This document shows, one piece after another, positions 8,870 to 16,472 of a stretch of DNA of 37,274 bases. Every line of letters starts with the position of its first letter. Position 1 is the first letter of the stretch. Below the pieces are notes generated by a model that searched no databases, was not told the origin of the DNA, and worked only from the letters and a program-made list of their open reading frames with translations. Made by a program: the position numbers and the translations under genes. The stretch comes from Candidatus Woesearchaeota archaeon (GTDB lineage: Archaea > Nanoarchaeota > Nanoarchaeia > Woesearchaeales > JAGVZT01). The stretch covers positions 1-37,274 of the forward strand of contig JAFCGF010000019.1 in the NCBI GenBank assembly GCA_017608295.1. The letters run 5' to 3'.

Positions 8870-10086
8870 AACCTGGTGCGTATCCACAACTTCCACAATG
8901 GCCGTCGTTTGAACGGCAGCTTGGGGGCCAGACGGTTAAACCATATGCGATAATAACAAAGATGAAGTAACCGTGACAGACATGCAAAAAGAGATGCACG
9001 CAATCGACAAAACAATTGTTTTCTGGTCAGCATCATGGTGTAAAGTGGATACTCCTTGCCGCCCAGCTTTATCTTGTAGTCGTAATGACCTGCTCCGGCT
9101 TCAATCTCGTGAACACCCTCGTCAATGGCCATCTCAATTTCTTTAATCAAACTGACGTTGCCCAATCCGTACTTGCCCCAATCGGAACCCACAAGCCTTG
9201 CCGGCAGACGCCAATGCCAGCGATCCCCAAACGCATAACAGAGTTGATAGCTCACGACTTTCCCGTCGGCCAACAGACGAACCAATCGCAATCTCCCTCG
9301 CTTTGCCTGCTCAACCACCATTCTGGTGTTGAACTCGACGCAAAGAGGCCAGTCGTGAAAATGACCAAGCTTCCCTTGCGCCCTCCACTGTTCGGTATGC
9401 ATTTGCACAAATTCTTCAAATTCAGAACCTGCTGTACTCTCATCAGCAATGACATCTTGCGTTATTAGATGAGACCGGCTGATTTGCTTCAGAGATCGCC
9501 GAACATTAGTTCTTGGCTTCCTATTCAGCGATTTCATGTAATCCTGGAAAGTCTCGGGCAGAAAGAACATTGTGTACGGAGACCATACACAATTATGACC
9601 CATCACAACATCTGAATTATTCCGAATCGCATCTCGAAGAGATTGCAGTGAGTCGCATTGGCCCCCTATCGGTCCAAACCATACCGCATCACACCTTTCA
9701 TCTGCAATGAGACACTTGATCACATAATGAAAGACGTGCGCAGCAACGTCCGCCCGAACAGGCAGGTCCACCATATTTATGCCAAAATCAGAACCCACCA
9801 TTTTGGCCATTCTCACCCAGACAGGGCCAAGCCATATCGTTTCAACAAAGAGAGGCATCACCCCAACAAGCTTACCGCTCCGTTTAAATAGAAATATTTT
9901 CAAATGTCTATTCTTGCCGTAAAACTCCCACCATATTCGGCACCAGTCAAATGTAAGATAGATATCCACCCCAACAGATTCCACAAATGAATCCCATTCC
10001 TCCTGCATGTGCACGATGTCTTCAAATGAAGGGTAACCCGTACAGGTAATATCTCCCATTGCTTTCGATTCAGACGTGTTAGTCAT
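8866..10086 (-). CDS. CelD/BioF2-type GNAT acyltransferase
   Basis: About 406 aa with the Acetyltransf_6 pattern: LTFDWCRIWWEFYGKNRHLK and LVGVMPLFVE in the N-terminal half, then PRTNVRRSLKQI, VVSYQLCYAFGDRWHWRLPA, LGNVSLIKEIEMAIDEGV and EIEAGAGHYDYKIKLGGKEY in the C-terminal half. Such proteins are common in cellulose and EPS loci, where they are thought to acylate or aminoacylate sugars; the reaction is unproven. I chose the ATG at 10086, preceded by AAGGGAG; the longest frame begins at 10116. The 3' end overlaps the aminotransferase start by 4 bp (ATGA). Confidence 0.85.
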   Translation of the reverse strand: MTNTSESKAMGDITCTGYPSFEDIVHMQEEWDSFVESVGVDIYLTFDWCRIWWEFYGKNRHLKIFLFKRSGKLVGVMPLFVETIWLGPVWVRMAKMVGSDFGINMVDLPVRADVAAHVFHYVIKCLIADERCDAVWFGPIGGQCDSLQSLRDAIRNNSDVVMGHNCVWSPYTMFFLPETFQDYMKSLNRKPRTNVRRSLKQISRSHLITQDVIADESTAGSEFEEFVQMHTEQWRAQGKLGHFHDWPLCVEFNTRMVVEQAKRGRLRLVRLLADGKVVSYQLCYAFGDRWHWRLPARLVGSDWGKYGLGNVSLIKEIEMAIDEGVHEIEAGAGHYDYKIKLGGKEYPLYTMMLTRKQLFCRLRASLFACLSRLLHLCYYRIWFNRLAPKLPFKRRPLWKLWIRTRL

Positions 10087-10122
10087 TACTCCCTTTGTAT
10101 CGCTGATCTTTAACATTCGCGT

Positions 10123-10233
10123 TCAATTCCAAAGAAGTGAGACTTCAGGGCCGCCGGAGATTGAGCGGCTTTCTTGCATAATAAGCCTCTTCACTTCGTC
10201 AAGCTTCACAGAATCTCCTGATCTGCCCGGCAT
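10123..10233 (-). CDS. Possible 36-aa small ORF between GT2 and GNAT genes
   Basis: An ATG at 10233 preceded by GGGAG at 4 nt spacing opens a 36-codon frame ending with TGA at 10123. It fills the otherwise empty 136-bp space between the GT2 gene and the GNAT gene. The product (MPGRSGDSVKLDEVKRLIMQ, then a short Ser/Gly-rich tail) is mostly hydrophilic and not recognised. It may be a real small protein, a translational coupler for the next gene, or chance. Confidence 0.35.
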   Translation of the reverse strand: MPGRSGDSVKLDEVKRLIMQESRSISGGPEVSLLWN

Positions 10234-10252
10234 ACAACTCCCGACTTCCTAT

Positions 10253-11224
10253 TTACAGTTTGCCACGCAGTTCTTTCTCATTCATGAGGAGTTTCTTCCA
10301 ATTTGTTAGGCAAAACCAAGCCCCAAGCCAGTAAGTGCCGACTGTATTCATGGCATCCTTTCTTTCATTTCTCTTCATGAGTCCGACAAGAAGCCATAAG
10401 GGAATTCTTAAGACAAAGTAGAGAATCATCATGAGGCGAGCTAACATGAAAGCTATTCTGCCCCTGTGCAACAGCATAAAAATAAGCTTACTACCGAATA
10501 ACTGTAATTGAAATTCTCGCTTCTTGCTTTTAGTGGTCTGTCCATGATAATGTATAATTTGGGGTTCTGGAGTGAACATAACTTTCCAGCCGGCTTTCGT
10601 AAATCGGCAACACCAGTCAGCATCGTCTCCGTACACAAAGTATCGCTCATCCATGACACCTACTTGGTCAATGGCCTCTCTTCGGACAAGGGAATAGCAG
10701 CCTGTATTGGCCTCAATTTCTCTAACATCACTGTAGTCCCACCACTCCATAGTTTCCCTTCCAAAAAACCTGTTGCAGGAAAAAAGCTTGCTGAGATACG
10801 TTGCAGACAGAAACATATTCATGGCCGATGGATACATGAAGCAGTTTGTTTGCAGCCTGCCATCGGGATATAACACTTTGCATCCAACAAGAGCAGCATC
10901 AGGATTTTCATCAGCAAATTTCATGGTTTTGGCGATAGCATTGTCCAGGATTATCGTATCTGAATTAAGAAGAAGAATATATCTGGCCTCGGCTATTTCA
11001 ATTGCCTGGTTATTGGCTTTTATGAAGCCTTTGTTTTCTTCATTCTCAATTATTTGAACCTCTGGGAATTCCTTTCTGACCATTTCAACGCTTCCGTCCT
11101 CAGAGGCATTGTCAACATAGATCACTTCAAACTCAATACCCTGTGTTTGTTCAAAAACAGATTCCAGACAATCATACAGAAGTTTCCGTACGTTCCATGC
11201 AACTATGATTATTGATACATCCAT
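10253..11224 (-). CDS. Family 2 glycosyltransferase (rhamnosyltransferase-like)
   Basis: About 323 aa. The N-terminus MDVSIIIVAWNVRKLLYDCL, the IYVDNASEDGSVEMV segment and LLLNSDTIIL (DXD-like) are typical of the WbbL/RfbF rhamnosyltransferase-like branch of GT2. MDERYFVYGDDADWCCRFTKAGW supplies the acceptor-side ED-like motif. A hydrophobic stretch near the C-terminus (IAFMLARLMMILYFVLRIPL) suggests membrane association. I chose the ATG at 11224; the longest frame would start at a TTG overlapping the upstream TGA. Its position just after RmlD- and RfbC-like genes fits transfer of a 6-deoxyhexose, which is inference. Confidence 0.87.
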   Translation of the reverse strand: MDVSIIIVAWNVRKLLYDCLESVFEQTQGIEFEVIYVDNASEDGSVEMVRKEFPEVQIIENEENKGFIKANNQAIEIAEARYILLLNSDTIILDNAIAKTMKFADENPDAALVGCKVLYPDGRLQTNCFMYPSAMNMFLSATYLSKLFSCNRFFGRETMEWWDYSDVREIEANTGCYSLVRREAIDQVGVMDERYFVYGDDADWCCRFTKAGWKVMFTPEPQIIHYHGQTTKSKKREFQLQLFGSKLIFMLLHRGRIAFMLARLMMILYFVLRIPLWLLVGLMKRNERKDAMNTVGTYWLGAWFCLTNWKKLLMNEKELRGKL

Positions 11225-11235
11225 AATGTAATTTC

Positions 11236-12195
11236 TCAATGTGTGTCAAGTTTCTTAAATACTTTGATATTATAATACCTGTCTTCGTTATAATCCTCAA
11301 AAGATGCGTTGTGCGCATACAAGTTCTCTATGATGTCGGTTACAGTATATCTCGGCTGAAAACCCAAATGTGTTTTCGCCTTGTCAATAGTAACTTTGTA
11401 GTTTCGATAATCTTCAATCTGCTTGATTGTTATGCCTACTTTTTCGCCTGTCAGTTTTTCAACTTCATATTTGACCAGGTCACCGACCTGGCCGACCGTG
11501 TAATTATCAGACGCAATGTTGTAAACCCCACTTAAAGAATAATCTGCCTGTACAGCCCTCAAATACGCGGTGGCAGCGTCCCTGATGTCCAGAATCGGCC
11601 GCCAAATGGACGCATTATTGACCGTAAGGCTTTTCTCTGACATCGCAAATTTAAACATAGTGTTCACGATCAGATCCAGTCGCATTCGTGGACTGAATCC
11701 GCATATGGTACCTTTTCTTAATGCTATAACCGAAAAATTCTCGTCGTGCTGCTGAATCACACCTCTTTCGCCCTGCAATTTTGAAATCCCATAAGGCGAA
11801 TTGCTGGTTACGGGACAGTCTTCATCGTAAAGTTCATTAACAGTATATCCGTAAACAGAGCATGAAGAGGCGTAAATAAAACGCTTCACACCCGCGTTTT
11901 TTGCAACAAAAGCTAAATATGAAGGTAATGCCGCATTATAAACAAAGTTCTTCGAAGGATCGTACTCAGCCATTGGGTCATTTGAAAGACCAGCTAAGAA
12001 TATTACCTGATCGTATATTTCCAAGTCCTTTTCCGTGCACTTAAACAGATCCCTTTTGGCAATCTTTACACTTTCAGGCAAATAGTTACCAAACCACATT
12101 AAATCAACGACCTCAACTTCATATCCATGTTCCAGCAAAACAGGAATTAAATAAGACCCGACATATCCCGCACCACCAGCAATTAAAATTCTCAT
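11236..12195 (-). CDS. NAD-dependent sugar nucleotide epimerase/dehydratase (extended SDR)
   Basis: About 319 aa. The Rossmann fold begins MRILIAGGAGYVGSYL (GxxGxxG). YASSCSVYGYT contains the catalytic Ser region, and SPYGISKLQGE has the YxxxK catalytic pair. RPILDIRDAATAYL and GVYNIASDNYTVGQV are typical of GalE/RmlB-like SDRs. The exact reaction (4-epimerase, 4,6-dehydratase or reductase) is not decidable from sequence. The ATG at 12195 has GAGG nine bases upstream; the longer frame from a TTG at 12213 is less likely. It lies 21 bp after the RmlD-like gene. Confidence 0.88.
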   Translation of the reverse strand: MRILIAGGAGYVGSYLIPVLLEHGYEVEVVDLMWFGNYLPESVKIAKRDLFKCTEKDLEIYDQVIFLAGLSNDPMAEYDPSKNFVYNAALPSYLAFVAKNAGVKRFIYASSCSVYGYTVNELYDEDCPVTSNSPYGISKLQGERGVIQQHDENFSVIALRKGTICGFSPRMRLDLIVNTMFKFAMSEKSLTVNNASIWRPILDIRDAATAYLRAVQADYSLSGVYNIASDNYTVGQVGDLVKYEVEKLTGEKVGITIKQIEDYRNYKVTIDKAKTHLGFQPRYTVTDIIENLYAHNASFEDYNEDRYYNIKVFKKLDTH

Positions 12196-12216
12196 TTTCT
12201 TTATCCTCACCAATAA

Positions 12217-12936
12217 TTAATCTCTTATTATTTCATTATATCTATCACAATTAAGTGACGTATCAACAGGTACAACAAAATTGACTTCGCCTGCAGATAA
12301 CTCTTTTATATCTTTGGTTTCATCAAGACTTTTAGCAAATTCAAATACGGTTCTCCTGAGACCGCCTACATGGATAACGCCGGTTATGTCTTTATCGATT
12401 AACTTGCTTATTTTCCCCGCGATTACAGACACACTTTCCCGGCTTGTCCACTGATCGACGAAAGCCTTTTCATAGGGAAAAATATCCGGCCCGAATGTTG
12501 TTCGAATTATCAACGACTTGTCATACAGTCTCGCCGCGCACTCTCCACCTAATTTTGACCAAGCATACTTGTTTACAGGATAAACCGGGGCATCCTCTTT
12601 GTAATTGCCTTTGTCGCCCTTGAAAACATAATCAGTGCAGACATAGATTAGTCTGGCGTCAAATTCGGCACACAATTTCACAACGTTGCACGTCCCAACG
12701 ATATTGACATCAATCGCCTTGCCCGGGTCTTTGTCTATCAGAGGAGGAGACGTAAAGGCCGCACAATGAACCATCAAGTCAAAGCCATCCGGCTCAAAAT
12801 AGGCCTTCATCTGTATATAATCGGTTATATCAAAATCCTCGATATCCACATACTGTATACCTGGTCGCAGTTTTCTGAATGTTGTGCCCAGTAAGCCGTT
12901 TGCGCCGGTAAAAATGATTTTTGATTTGTCCACCAA
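12217..12936 (-). CDS. RmlD-like SDR sugar nucleotide reductase
   Basis: A 239-aa short RmlD-type protein: IIFTGANGLLGTTFRKL (GxxGxxG), DITDYIQMKAYFEPDGFDLM, VHCAAFTSPPLIDKDP, IYVCTDYVFKGDKGNY and VNKYAWSKLGGE (YxxxK). RmlD enzymes reduce a 4-keto-6-deoxy sugar nucleotide as the last step to dTDP-L-rhamnose or a relative. It is shorter than canonical RmlD (about 290-300 aa), mainly in the C-terminal substrate domain. Initiation appears to be a TTG at 12936, which has AGGAG at 9 nt, or the adjacent GTG. RmlA and RmlB are not nearby. Confidence 0.82.
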   Translation of the reverse strand: MVDKSKIIFTGANGLLGTTFRKLRPGIQYVDIEDFDITDYIQMKAYFEPDGFDLMVHCAAFTSPPLIDKDPGKAIDVNIVGTCNVVKLCAEFDARLIYVCTDYVFKGDKGNYKEDAPVYPVNKYAWSKLGGECAARLYDKSLIIRTTFGPDIFPYEKAFVDQWTSRESVSVIAGKISKLIDKDITGVIHVGGLRRTVFEFAKSLDETKDIKELSAGEVNFVVPVDTSLNCDRYNEIIRD

Positions 12937-12962
12937 TTTATTGTACTCCTAAATTAAATTTG

Positions 12963-13601
12963 TTACAATTTGCCATAGATAAAATTGTCAGAACGCTCGT
13001 CCGCCTCCCAGCCTGCCACACTGAAACCATCTCTGTCTTTATCGGTTATCAAGATTGTTGTTGGCGCAATTTCGTCAAATATATTTTTCAGTTCAGGTTC
13101 GCATAATTCCCAGTCGATATCTTCGGCCATTGGTGAAATGCCGGCTTCACAGCCGGGACTATACTCGCCCGAACAGAAATATTCAATCATCGTATTCTCT
13201 GTAAAGAAATTGCCGTGTGCAAATCCAGGAGGAACCCAAATCCATTCGCTGTAATCTGCGTTGTGATCTGCCGGCATGTCATAACAGACAATCTTTCCGA
13301 AAGTCGGTGAACCTTTACGGATATCCAGGACCACATCCACCATTCTGCCCGACAAGGTGCGCACCAGTTTGCCCATATACGGATTCCACTGAAAGTGCAA
13401 ACCTCGAATGGTTCCTTTCTGAGAATAACTTTCGTTGCATTGCATAAACTCCACCCCCTTCATAAAATCCATCTTGGGATGATTGGCAAAATCGCTCTTG
13501 CGAAAATGCTCTGTGAAATATCCCCTGTGATCACAAAACCTCGTAAATCGTACAACCTTGACGTCCGTGATCTTCAGCGTCTTAATCTCTGTTATCTTCA
13601 T
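12963..13601 (-). CDS. RfbC/RmlC-like dTDP-4-keto-6-deoxy-sugar 3,5-epimerase
   Basis: A 212-aa cupin with RmlC features: RFCDHRGYFTEHFRKSDF, MQCNESYSQKGTIRGLHFQW (catalytic His in GLHFQ), GRMVDVVLDIRKGSPTFGK, and IWVPPGFAHGNFFTENTMIEY. The enzyme epimerises C3 and/or C5 of a 4-keto-6-deoxy sugar nucleotide. It is somewhat longer than typical RmlC (about 180 aa) and shows the extended C-terminal half seen in some non-rhamnose homologues. With the RmlD-like and SDR genes that follow, it forms a three-gene deoxysugar module of lower GC content than its neighbours. Confidence 0.88.
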   Translation of the reverse strand: MKITEIKTLKITDVKVVRFTRFCDHRGYFTEHFRKSDFANHPKMDFMKGVEFMQCNESYSQKGTIRGLHFQWNPYMGKLVRTLSGRMVDVVLDIRKGSPTFGKIVCYDMPADHNADYSEWIWVPPGFAHGNFFTENTMIEYFCSGEYSPGCEAGISPMAEDIDWELCEPELKNIFDEIAPTTILITDKDRDGFSVAGWEADERSDNFIYGKL

Positions 13602-13651
13602 TGTTTCTTCCTCACTTGTATCAAGTTTAAGTTACTTATACCAAACACACA

Positions 13652-15019
13652 TTAAAAATGCGCGTTTGTACGCGGGTAAATCGCTTTACGACAAGCCCTC
13701 GCAAGAACCGGTCTTTTCGTCTGTTCAGCAGCTGACATACTGGTGATTGCCGCAAACGTAAAACACAAAACCACAAAACCTATCCCCATATATGCTCCTC
13801 CGATACCAATCATGCAATGCACGAATAAACTCACTCCCAACCCCCAGGCCATAGCCAGTTTTTCCTTATCTCGACTTACTGCTCGCCACAAATACCCTAC
13901 CTCCTTGAATGAAAAAGCAATCACAGCAACAAAAAGACACAGCGTTAAAAAACCACCTCGCACACCCTCCAGAACGTACTGATTGGTCACATCCTGCGCA
14001 CCCCAGAACCAGTGTGCAGTGGACTTGGTTCCCAGTATCGCCCACTCACCAAAATGCTTGATCGCCTGGTCAATCAGATAATACCGATGCCAGCCCGTGG
14101 ATCCGCCCACCGCACTGACACGCGAGATAAGGTGCCAGACCGGTGCCTGCATTATGATATGCAGGGCGGTTAGAGTCAATAGAATGCTCCAGCGAACCAT
14201 CCTCATATGTCGCCGCACAACAAACATGATGCCACCGACGATACCGCTTGCCAAGGCCATAACCGGAGTGCTTGAGGCACATGCAAAAACAATAAACCAC
14301 ACGCCAACCGTTCCGGTCACCGCCCATATCCTGCCTTTCCAACTATCCCACCACTGTGCGACATACAGAGGCCACATCACAGCCCAGAATGTGCCCGCCG
14401 CAATAGGATGTGGGAACGCTCCCTGGCATCGCAGACGTCCCTCGCGAACCATCGTAATCGCTGGTACCCCGCCAAAAATGGAAAATATATTCCTGCCTGT
14501 CTTTGCCTCAAGACCAAAGAAAACCATCAAGATAACACCTGTTACAATACTGCCCAGAAGAAAACTCTTCAGATCCCCCCATTCGCTTATCAGGCAGCGG
14601 GCCACAAAATAAATACCCAGTATATCAAAAGAAACCCCCATCCTGTAAACCAGAGCAGAAATGCTGCCCTGCTGCAAAGTATAGATGACAGTTCCACATA
14701 TTACCCAGAGCACAATAACTCTATCGCATGGGAGCCAGATGAACCGCCTGAATTCTCGTCTGGATATGATCCGCAACACACCAAACAGCACCATGATTCT
14801 GAGGAAACTGAAGTCCAGGGAAAACACCACAATTTTCTGCCCAGCCGAGACAAAGCACGCCATTGCAAACATCGGCAGAAACGCCCAGCGTCTGGGAACT
14901 CCCAGCATTATCAATCCGAGTATCAGCACCACTGCCAAACCCAGGAGATGAACGTTCGTCACATCTTTAGTCAATACCCCGCCAAATCCCTCTGGCATGG
15001 TTCGAATGAAATGGTCCAT
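13652..15019 (-). CDS. O-antigen polymerase/ligase-like membrane protein (Wzy type)
   Basis: A 455-aa polytopic membrane protein with roughly ten or more hydrophobic segments, for example VHLLGLAVVLILGLIMLGV and SLFVHCMIGIGGAYMGIGFV. A polar periplasmic-type loop (SRVSAVGGSTGWHRYYLIDQ and onward) lies before the last helices, the layout of the Wzy_C/O-antigen ligase family. FPHPIAAGTFWAVMWPLYVA resembles a conserved region of bacterial EPS polymerases. It probably links Wzx-exported repeat units at the outer face of the inner membrane. Its ATG is one base after the TAA of the FrhB-like gene, so translation is coupled. Confidence 0.82.
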   Translation of the reverse strand: MDHFIRTMPEGFGGVLTKDVTNVHLLGLAVVLILGLIMLGVPRRWAFLPMFAMACFVSAGQKIVVFSLDFSFLRIMVLFGVLRIISRREFRRFIWLPCDRVIVLWVICGTVIYTLQQGSISALVYRMGVSFDILGIYFVARCLISEWGDLKSFLLGSIVTGVILMVFFGLEAKTGRNIFSIFGGVPAITMVREGRLRCQGAFPHPIAAGTFWAVMWPLYVAQWWDSWKGRIWAVTGTVGVWFIVFACASSTPVMALASGIVGGIMFVVRRHMRMVRWSILLTLTALHIIMQAPVWHLISRVSAVGGSTGWHRYYLIDQAIKHFGEWAILGTKSTAHWFWGAQDVTNQYVLEGVRGGFLTLCLFVAVIAFSFKEVGYLWRAVSRDKEKLAMAWGLGVSLFVHCMIGIGGAYMGIGFVVLCFTFAAITSMSAAEQTKRPVLARACRKAIYPRTNAHF

Positions 15020-15020
15020 A

Positions 15021-16337
15021 TTATTCTTTCATCCCAACCTGATGTTGTTCATCATAGACCGAAGACCACGGATAAGGCACTATAGTTTGTGATTGATACA
15101 GCTTCTTGACAAATACTCGCTTGATCGTGCTCAGAACCGACCGAATCTTTGCCAAAACTGACAGATTAGAAATCCACAATCTGAGCAGGTCATATCCTCG
15201 GTAATCCGGCGTCGGCACCCTCATGGCCTTGAGCGTTTGCACTCTTGCCCAAAGTTCCCCCTGATAAGCCGCCTGACCAGGACGACATAAGGGTAATATC
15301 TCATGAGAGACTGCTTCTGCTTCGATAAAACCATCGCCAATCGCTTGTTCAAGCATTTCTTTCCCATGAACCGTTCGCACGATGATCACCGACCGGCCGG
15401 GCTGATGTCCGGTGACGGAACGATGCCACGCATCCGCCACCGCGATATCGGCATATCCCCCCACGTGATCGGGGCAGATATAACATCGCCACTGGCGGTA
15501 TTTCTGCAAGATATCACCCCATGACTGCTCATAGGTCAGTTCAGCCGACTTGACTTGACCATTTACCTTATACTGAGCCGTCGCCATCCCCGGCCATCCG
15601 CGGCCTCGATAGCGAAGTGAAACAACGGAAGACAAATCCACAATCCCCATCTGCCGTATCATCTCCAAGGTGCCTCGTGCTGAAGGTGTCCCCGCACAGA
15701 AGAAAGCTATGGTCAATCCCACTTTCTTCTGAAAGCTTGGCCTCAATTCAATCGCCTTGCGAAGAGCCGCCACATCACATGGTTTACCTACAAAAACACA
15801 GGGCTCAGCCGCGTCCTCAATCTGTTTCAGGCCATCGCACGGACTGGCCGGGGCATACCGCGAACCCGCACCCGCCAGCAACTCCTCACGTGTCGTGCTG
15901 AACACAGTCTCGTTGAGATACGGCGCATTTCGGCGTGACCGAACATGCAGAACCCCATGCATTCTTAACCTTTCAAGCGCAAAGAGGCTAAGTGCCGTCG
16001 CCACCCCACCACTCGAACCCTCAAAACGAATCTCAGGATCAGCCGCATAACCTTCCCAGATACCTAATACTGGCCCCCAAATATCGAAAAACCGTTGCCC
16101 CCCTATCTGACCCGCAGGTCGCGGCGCCCGCGTCAGCTCTATTCCCGGGCAAACCTTCATCGCCAGAGCCCCCCGCTCGCCTGACGCTCCGTCCTTAAAC
16201 CGAGGCCGCCGACCATATTCTAAGGTATCTATCATCTCAATCTCATCCGGACAGACATACGCACATGCCCCACACCCACAGCATAACTGCCAAGCCGCCA
16301 CATCATCTACTCCATTGATCTTCTTGCGCCCCATCAT
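15021..16337 (-). CDS. FrhB/FdhB-like Fe-S protein (coenzyme F420 hydrogenase/dehydrogenase beta-subunit family)
   Basis: A 438-aa protein with an N-terminal [4Fe-4S] ferredoxin motif (CCGCGACAYVCP) and a C-terminal second Cys cluster, RQWRCYICPDHVGGYADIAV, preceded by FFCAGTPSARGTLEMI. This matches the FrhB_FdhB family. F420 metabolism is not implied: FrhB-like proteins recur in EPS clusters beside polysaccharide pyruvyltransferases, as here. A redox role in modifying the polymer, or in helping the pyruvyltransferase partner, is plausible but not established. It lies downstream of the pyruvyltransferase by 135 bp and directly abuts the polymerase gene. Confidence 0.88.
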   Translation of the reverse strand: MMGRKKINGVDDVAAWQLCCGCGACAYVCPDEIEMIDTLEYGRRPRFKDGASGERGALAMKVCPGIELTRAPRPAGQIGGQRFFDIWGPVLGIWEGYAADPEIRFEGSSGGVATALSLFALERLRMHGVLHVRSRRNAPYLNETVFSTTREELLAGAGSRYAPASPCDGLKQIEDAAEPCVFVGKPCDVAALRKAIELRPSFQKKVGLTIAFFCAGTPSARGTLEMIRQMGIVDLSSVVSLRYRGRGWPGMATAQYKVNGQVKSAELTYEQSWGDILQKYRQWRCYICPDHVGGYADIAVADAWHRSVTGHQPGRSVIIVRTVHGKEMLEQAIGDGFIEAEAVSHEILPLCRPGQAAYQGELWARVQTLKAMRVPTPDYRGYDLLRLWISNLSVLAKIRSVLSTIKRVFVKKLYQSQTIVPYPWSSVYDEQHQVGMKE

Positions 16338-16472
16338 ACTTAATAACGTTTCTCATCCCTCATCTCATATCGATTGATTCACCTGTGTCACTGATATACA
16401 AATAAAACACATGTCTCGATCTTGTTGGCAAGCACTTATGTATCTTTCGTTTTTTTTGCTGCCAAATCAATG

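Noticed and set aside
15021..16337. F420-dependent hydrogenase subunit
   Set aside because: The name comes from the family only; the surrounding genes are for polysaccharide synthesis and no hydrogenase or F420 gene is present.
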